Shown here: piece after piece, positions 60,226 to 64,000 of the stretch
How positions within the stretch are numbered: the stretch's first letter is position 1
Layout of the letters: every line of letters begins with the position of its first letter
DNA from: Paraburkholderia phenazinium
Lineage (GTDB): Bacteria; Pseudomonadota; Gammaproteobacteria; Burkholderiales; Burkholderiaceae
NCBI RefSeq assembly: GCF_900100735.1
Contig: NZ_FNCJ01000007.1
Location: 1 to 64,000 of the forward strand
Length of the DNA: 64,000 nucleotides
Reading direction: 5' to 3'
Position numbers and translations under genes: made by a program
The notes under the pieces: generated by a model
What the model saw: the letters and a program-made list of their open reading frames with translations, nothing else
Told to the model about the DNA's origin: nothing
Database searches by the model: none

Positions 60226-60501
60226 TTATGGCGTGATTTCGAAGTTGCCGCTGTCCTCGCGGTAAAGGATCGTGCTCGTCGTGAATATCCCGGGCGCGAG
60301 CGGAATGTCGTAGTTCAATGGCGAGCCGACTAATGCTCCATACCAGGCCACGCTTCCCGACGCATTCACAAGCGATACATACCAGCGCTGCGCCGCGAAA
60401 TTCCACATCGCCGTGAGGTTGTACGGCACGCTATCAAGCGTCACCGTTACCTGAAAGGGCGGCGTTTGTGTGGGCGACGGAGCGAATGGAATGGTCGTCA
60501 T
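60226..60501 (-). CDS. Baseplate plug protein (Pam3-type)
   Basis: The 91-aa protein is beta-rich (FQVTVTLDSVPYNLTAMWNF; WYVSLVNASGSVAWYGALVG). It resembles the small baseplate plug proteins described from cyanophage Pam3-type contractile tails. Its stop abuts the start of the hub gene, and its start overlaps the upstream 228-aa gene by 4 nt. The plug holds the hub ring on the tail tube. The assignment rests on pattern and order. Confidence 0.6.
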   Translation of the reverse strand: MTTIPFAPSPTQTPPFQVTVTLDSVPYNLTAMWNFAAQRWYVSLVNASGSVAWYGALVGSPLNYDIPLAPGIFTTSTILYREDSGNFEITP

Positions 60502-61184
60502 GAAGAGGGGTAGATACCGAAAAGAGCGGACGTGCCCTGAACAGGCGTGCCGGCGACAGACGCAGCATCAGACCATGACGAGGTTGTGAGTTGCTGACCG
60601 CCCGAGATCATGGATAGCATCCCGTTGAAAGCGGTCTGGGCTTGCTGCTGCGTGACCAGCGGCTGCACAAAATCGATCTGCCACTGAGCCTGCTGCTGGT
60701 ACCCTTCGCCGCTCGTGACATCTGTCATGCCCGTCATGATGCAATCGAAGTACGGATATGACGGCGTCATGACGTGATACGTCCCGCCCGCTGCGGTGTG
60801 CGCCTCGAAGGTGCTTTGCAGTGCCATGAACAGCGCCTGCTTAAGCAGGTAGCCACCCGTCGAATTGACCGGAGCAATCATCAGCAGCGAAATATTCTTC
60901 GGATTGCGGATGACGGCATTGCCGGCCACAAAACGGTTTGCGAAAGGGTAGGTCGCAGCCGTATTGCTGATCGCTGTGCCGCCTGGGATCGGCACAAACT
61001 TGACGGTGGGCGCCGTGTCAGATCCCGTCACATCGTTGACCAGGCTTCCGAGTGCAGTCAGGATCGGCGCCATGCCGCCTAGCGCCGATGCGAACAGGCC
61101 GCCATTGAAGATAATTGGGCTTGTCTGGTACGCCAGGTCATAAGCCACCCGCGCAGCATTGCCGAGAGTGTTTGCTGTGCTCAT
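60498..61184 (-). CDS. Baseplate/tail protein upstream of the plug
   Basis: The 228-aa protein contains APTVKFVPIPGGTAISN, LLMIAPVNSTGGYLLKQALFMALQ and CIMTGMTDVTSGEGYQQQAQ, the region that in related tails is a baseplate-associated protein next to the tape measure. Family recognition is weak. Overlaps with both neighbours (4 nt each) place it firmly within the tail operon. Confidence 0.5.
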   Translation of the reverse strand: MSTANTLGNAARVAYDLAYQTSPIIFNGGLFASALGGMAPILTALGSLVNDVTGSDTAPTVKFVPIPGGTAISNTAATYPFANRFVAGNAVIRNPKNISLLMIAPVNSTGGYLLKQALFMALQSTFEAHTAAGGTYHVMTPSYPYFDCIMTGMTDVTSGEGYQQQAQWQIDFVQPLVTQQQAQTAFNGMLSMISGGQQLTTSSWSDAASVAGTPVQGTSALFGIYPSS

Positions 61185-63007
61185 GATCCAGTCGCCGCCG
61201 CGTTAGTCGACACAGCCACTCGCGCCGATGTGTCGTTTTTGACATCCACCTTGAGATTCACCGTCGACTTCTGTGCAAGCGCGGTTGTGATCTTGTTCAG
61301 GTAGCTGCGGGTCTCGGCCGGGAGATGCTGCTCCCAACTCGCGCCGTTCTTCGCGATGTCCTTGTCGAGGTTGCCAGTGCCCCAGTTGTACCCAGCCAGC
61401 GCCTTCCGGATATCTCCCTTGTACTTTCGCGTCAGGTCGCCCATCATCCGAGCGGCCGCGGCGGCTGAATCGTGAAGGTTGTACGGATCCTGCAGCCCGT
61501 ATTGATTGGCCGTGTCGGGCATGAACTGGAACGGACCCATGGCACCTTTCGGCGACAGTGCGCCGATTTTTCCACGCGACTCAACCATTTCCTGTGCGTA
61601 CAGCAGCCCTGCCGGGAGCGACTGCGATTTTTCGAATGCTCCGAAATAGCTCGGCTCCCCGCCCATCTTCTGGACGGTGCCTGCAAGCTTGTCGACAAGG
61701 GTAGGCGACAGCGCTTGATACTTCGCCGCATTGCTGTTCATTGCAGCAGAGAATCCGGCAACAGTGCCATGCGTTTCGCGCTGGACTTCATTGGCATCAA
61801 GCGAGCCGCCAGTGCTCGAAGAAGACCCAGTGTCGATGCCCAGGAATTTTGCTGCCTTGCGCATGGCTCCCGCGACATCGCCTACGAGACCTGCCAAATA
61901 CCGCATATCCTGCCGGAATTGAGGCGAGCCAAGATAGGTTGCCAACTCATGCAATCCATCGCCGGCCGCCCTCAGATTCTGTGGTGACAGGACGTCGTCA
62001 ATCAGAATCTTGGCGTCATCGCTCAGACCGCTAACAAACTCCTTCAGATTCGGCGCCAACTCAGCCAGGCGGTCTGTCAGATCCGTCTTCAGTAGCTTGC
62101 CGGCCGCCTCAACTTCCCGCTCGAATCCGTACCATGCGTCCGTGCTTTTGTCCGAGACATTGAAGGACTTCACATCCTTGCCGTAATTCGCTCTCGCTTC
62201 GGAGAATTCCTGCGGCGTCATGGCGCCAAGTTTGCGCACTTCCTCGAACGACATGAACTGGTCAAGACCGGTGCCGCGGAGCGTCTGGGCGTTGCGCATT
62301 GCGACCGGCGTCTTGCTAAACCAGTCGTGCGCGCGCTGCATCATGCGCAGCGATAGCTCATCGGGGCTTTCGTTCTGGATGGCCGACATGCTTTGGCCGG
62401 TCGCCAGCATCGCGTACGGAAGCTTGCGCATGTCCGATTGCGCATCGGCCGCACGATTCAGGATCGACGGATCGACGTAACGCCCAAAGTCCGTCTGGAA
62501 GGCTGAAAGTTGCCCGGTTGTGACGCCGATGCTACGCGCCTCGCCCTGCGTCGAAATAGCCGAACGCGCGAGATCGCGCAAACCCAGACCAGAAAGGATG
62601 GCGCCTAGCCCGGTCAAGCCAAACCCCAGCGTTCCGATCTTCATCAAAAACTTGCCGATGCCGAACACTTCGGAGCCGAGGGTTTTGGCATGCTTTGCCA
62701 TCTTCTCGAGCTCGGAACTGCCATTACGCGCGACGCTGGCGAACTCCTTCTGCGCCTTGATTGCCACGCCAACCGATTTGCCGATCGCGTCAGCCTGGAT
62801 GGCGGCGATCATCAGCGCTTCTTTCGATGTGTCTGAGTGCTTCGCAAAATCGCTTACCGATTTGCCCGCTTCTGCCGTCGCGCCGTTGATCTTCTTCCAA
62901 TCGTCAGGCATTTCCTCGACCTGCGTCGAGTACTGCTTGAAGAGTTCGTAGAAGGAGCGAAACTGCTGGTCATTGACATCGACCTCAATGATCGGCTTAT
63001 TGCTCAT
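61181..63007 (-). CDS. Tail tape measure protein with lytic transglycosylase domain
   Basis: The 608-aa protein has an N-terminal helical tape-measure region (about 1-440; hydrophobic segment GLTGLGAILSGLGLRDLA near 135-150). A C-terminal SLT domain (about 460-575) has the catalytic Glu in QEMVESRGKI, the GAMGPFQFMP motif and AGYNWGTGN. It sets tail length and cuts peptidoglycan during genome entry. Its length would give a fairly short tail. Its start overlaps the chaperone extension by 4 nt. Confidence 0.9.
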   Translation of the reverse strand: MSNKPIIEVDVNDQQFRSFYELFKQYSTQVEEMPDDWKKINGATAEAGKSVSDFAKHSDTSKEALMIAAIQADAIGKSVGVAIKAQKEFASVARNGSSELEKMAKHAKTLGSEVFGIGKFLMKIGTLGFGLTGLGAILSGLGLRDLARSAISTQGEARSIGVTTGQLSAFQTDFGRYVDPSILNRAADAQSDMRKLPYAMLATGQSMSAIQNESPDELSLRMMQRAHDWFSKTPVAMRNAQTLRGTGLDQFMSFEEVRKLGAMTPQEFSEARANYGKDVKSFNVSDKSTDAWYGFEREVEAAGKLLKTDLTDRLAELAPNLKEFVSGLSDDAKILIDDVLSPQNLRAAGDGLHELATYLGSPQFRQDMRYLAGLVGDVAGAMRKAAKFLGIDTGSSSSTGGSLDANEVQRETHGTVAGFSAAMNSNAAKYQALSPTLVDKLAGTVQKMGGEPSYFGAFEKSQSLPAGLLYAQEMVESRGKIGALSPKGAMGPFQFMPDTANQYGLQDPYNLHDSAAAAARMMGDLTRKYKGDIRKALAGYNWGTGNLDKDIAKNGASWEQHLPAETRSYLNKITTALAQKSTVNLKVDVKNDTSARVAVSTNAAATGS

Positions 63008-63297
63008 GTGATGGATCCGCGAAGTGCTTCGAGAATGAGTCGCTCCCGGAACTCTCGGGCGCTATGGAAGGGGATTTCATTCCGTTCGGCGAACTCGGCA
63101 AACCCTTCTCGCGAAACGTATCTCAGACAGGCAGCGACGATACCGGCTTCGGTGTAGGCTCGACCTTCGTCGAGGTCTGCAAGGAAGCGGCCAGGTCCAT
63201 AGGTGTGGACGATGTAATCGACCCACCCGCTACTGAAGCCGTTGCTTTTGCGATGCCCATCCGATCCATCTTCTTGGCGGGCATCACATGACACGTA
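63004..63297 (-). CDS. Tail chaperone extension (-1 frame, gpGT-like)
   Basis: This frame (97 codons after the slip) continues from the zero frame after a -1 shift at the T-run 63303-63297 and gives YVSCDARQEDGSDGHRKSNG then SGWVDYIVHTYG. A fusion of about 235 aa results. The frame is open up to 63004 and overlaps the tape measure start. A GTG at 63294 could start a separate 96-aa protein, but the shared frame and slippery site favour the frameshift product. It is the equivalent of the lambda gpGT or P2 E+E' extension. Confidence 0.7.
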   Translation of the reverse strand, partial: YVSCDARQEDGSDGHRKSNGFSSGWVDYIVHTYGPGRFLADLDEGRAYTEAGIVAACLRYVSREGFAEFAERNEIPFHSAREFRERLILEALRGSIT

Positions 63298-63710
63298 AAA
63301 AAAACTAGAGCCGCCTCGAGCTCGGACCAGTCTTCGGCGTCAATCTTGCCTTGCGAGATAGCGACGTCGATCGGCATGTTTTCATAGCCGGAGGCGCCAG
63401 GAACGAGAACGGTCGTCAAGCGCTTGATTTCAGCGAGCAGAGCGGGGGTGCGCCCATCAAGTGGCTGCCCCTGTGCGTCCAGGCTGTCACGCTCGGCCGC
63501 GTCTTTCAGCCCCTCGTCTTTCAACACAAGGTTGGCGATGCGAGGGCCGGAACCCATCTGGTAATGGATGCCTTTCCTGGAAAGCGCGGCCCTGGTGGCG
63601 TTGATGACGCCATAGTTCTGTTCGTAGATGGCACGCGAGATCGGACTGTGGAAAGCCGTGAGCCCGTCGCCGAATGGCAGCGCGAGATTCAGGTTATCTG
63701 TGATCTGCAT
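63123..63710 (-). CDS. Tail assembly chaperone (zero frame, gpG-like)
   Basis: The 195-aa zero-frame product contains ALPFGDGLTAFHSPISRAIY, RIANLVLKDEGLKDAAERD and ELEAALVFFTCHVMPAKK. The slippery TTTTTTT lies within the GTT TTT TTT ACG codons for Val-Phe-Phe-Thr. After the slip site the zero frame continues to a stop at 63123. I chose the ATG 63710, which overlaps the previous gene's stop (TGATG). It keeps the tape measure in assembly-competent form; in the family only a few per cent of translation shifts frame. Confidence 0.8.
   Translation of the reverse strand: MQITDNLNLALPFGDGLTAFHSPISRAIYEQNYGVINATRAALSRKGIHYQMGSGPRIANLVLKDEGLKDAAERDSLDAQGQPLDGRTPALLAEIKRLTTVLVPGASGYENMPIDVAISQGKIDAEDWSELEAALVFFTCHVMPAKKMDRMGIAKATASVAGGSITSSTPMDLAASLQTSTKVEPTPKPVSSLPV
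63297..63303 (-). promoter_or_regulatory. Programmed -1 ribosomal frameshift slippery site
   Basis: The minus-strand sequence reads G TT TTT TTT ACG, so the zero frame has the heptamer T-TTT-TTT (X XXY YYZ form). After a -1 slip the next codons TAC GTG TCA open the extension frame. It is the standard geometry of tail-chaperone frameshift sites. Confidence 0.8.
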
Positions 63711-64000
63711 CAGTATGTCCACAACGACGAGTTCACCGGCAGCGCACCAGCCAACACGAGCGTGAAGTCAGGATTGGTGCCATCGAACGGACCTGGATCA
63801 ATGTGATTCGCAACGACATCCTGCAGAGCGATCGGCGGGAAGATCGACGAATCGCTATAGATCGTTGCTTCGCCGATGTTGCTGTCCGTGAGAATCTGCG
63901 ACATCCAGGATACCGAGATTTGCTGCGTGCGCAGCAGCGCAATCGTGATGGTCGCGCGAATGAACGGCTCCGGCGAATTCACAAGGCCTGTACCGGTCGG
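63710..64000 (-). CDS. Tail tube-region protein (partial, continues past the window)
   Basis: The C-terminal 96 or so codons of a phage tail protein are present (TGTGLVNSPEPFIRATITIA; LTDSNIGEATIYSDSSIFPP; VLAGALPVNSSLW). The frame is open through the last base of the window with no proper start, so the gene begins to the right. Position directly upstream of the tail chaperone fits a tail tube protein. Its stop overlaps the chaperone's ATG. Confidence 0.7.
   Translation of the reverse strand, partial: PTGTGLVNSPEPFIRATITIALLRTQQISVSWMSQILTDSNIGEATIYSDSSIFPPIALQDVVANHIDPGPFDGTNPDFTLVLAGALPVNSSLWTY

Larger units (their letters stand above)
43801..64000. mobile_element. Prophage (left end and late tail module; runs off the window)
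   Basis: From the tRNA-Ser end to the window edge nearly every gene is phage-like: NinX-like protein, endolysin, holin-like proteins, tail fibres, baseplate J, spike, hub, plug, tape measure, tail chaperone with frameshift and tail tube. The contractile-type baseplate set points to a myovirus. The tRNA 3' end is the probable attL/attB; the second attachment site, integrase, repressor, capsid, portal and terminase genes must lie to the right. Exact boundaries cannot be fixed from this window. Confidence 0.9.

Noticed and set aside
63004..63294. Independent 96-aa gene starting at GTG 63294
   Set aside because: The frame is continuous with the chaperone through an in-phase slippery heptamer, and no ribosome site precedes the GTG; the frameshift explanation is simpler.
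43801..64000. CRISPR array or restriction-modification genes in the prophage
   Set aside because: No regularly spaced repeats were seen. The methyltransferase at 52779 has a zinc-ribbon and small-molecule/sugar type domain, not DNA methylase motifs.

Overview
The window looks like a chromosomal segment of a GC-rich betaproteobacterium, most likely Paraburkholderia or Burkholderia. The basis is the codon use, the Burkholderia-type gene neighbourhoods (imuA-imuB-dnaE2, the DUF3563 mini-gene, hbdH-patatin, tyrB/uvrB, bfd-tonB-exbB-exbD) and family-level recognition of the proteins. No database search was run.

Regions 1-43.8 kb are core or near-core genome. (i) The end of an rRNA operon (5S rRNA at 163-278 plus terminator). 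(ii) At 0.4-6.8 kb, an apparent electrophile or solvent stress locus: aldehyde dehydrogenase, DJ-1/PfpI protein, an acetoacetate-decarboxylase-like protein, an Old Yellow Enzyme, an internally deleted alpha/beta hydrolase and two sister MerR regulators. Four promoters here share one near-identical 19-bp-spacer MerR operator. (iii) At 6.9-12.3 kb, the SOS mutagenesis cassette imuA-imuB-dnaE2 behind a perfect LexA box. (iv) At 12.4-14.1 kb, an RmlD-like reductase, a copper chaperone and CueR with its operator. (v) At 14.4-23.5 kb, housekeeping genes: DUF3563, rlmJ, an aldo/keto reductase, 3-hydroxybutyrate dehydrogenase plus patatin, aromatic aminotransferase and uvrB. (vi) At 23.7-36.1 kb, an iron region: ftrABCD-type ferrous iron uptake, hemP, exbD-exbB-tonB, bfd and bfr, with three candidate Fur boxes, interleaved with OsmC, pirin, a LysR regulator and murI. 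(vii) At 36.2-43.6 kb, fumarase, a UPF0114 membrane protein, acetyl-CoA synthetase and a two-subunit sodium:solute symporter, probably linked in acetate/organic acid use.

A tRNA-Ser(GGA) at 43710-43800 marks the boundary of a prophage that fills the rest of the window and runs off its right edge. Most phage genes lie on the minus strand. Reading from 64000 leftwards they are: tail tube (partial), tail assembly chaperone with a clear -1 frameshift site, tape measure with a lytic transglycosylase domain, baseplate hub, plug, spike, baseplate J, tail fibres, endolysin, holin-like proteins and a tail esterase. This is a contractile-tail module with a compact baseplate. No integrase, repressor, capsid or terminase gene is in the window.

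Several units inside the prophage do not fit the late operon. One is a plus-strand pair buried between the spike and the gp25-like baseplate genes. Another is a plus-strand cassette of outer membrane protein, 55-aa protein and methyltransferase, divergent from a ribbon-helix-helix gene. The third is a tightly overlapping four-gene unit (phospholipase-D-like protein, small membrane protein, lipoprotein, serine lipase) nearest the tRNA end. Short GC-rich hairpin terminators separate several of these units. These accessory units and the MerR multi-promoter regulon are the best candidates for undescribed biology here.
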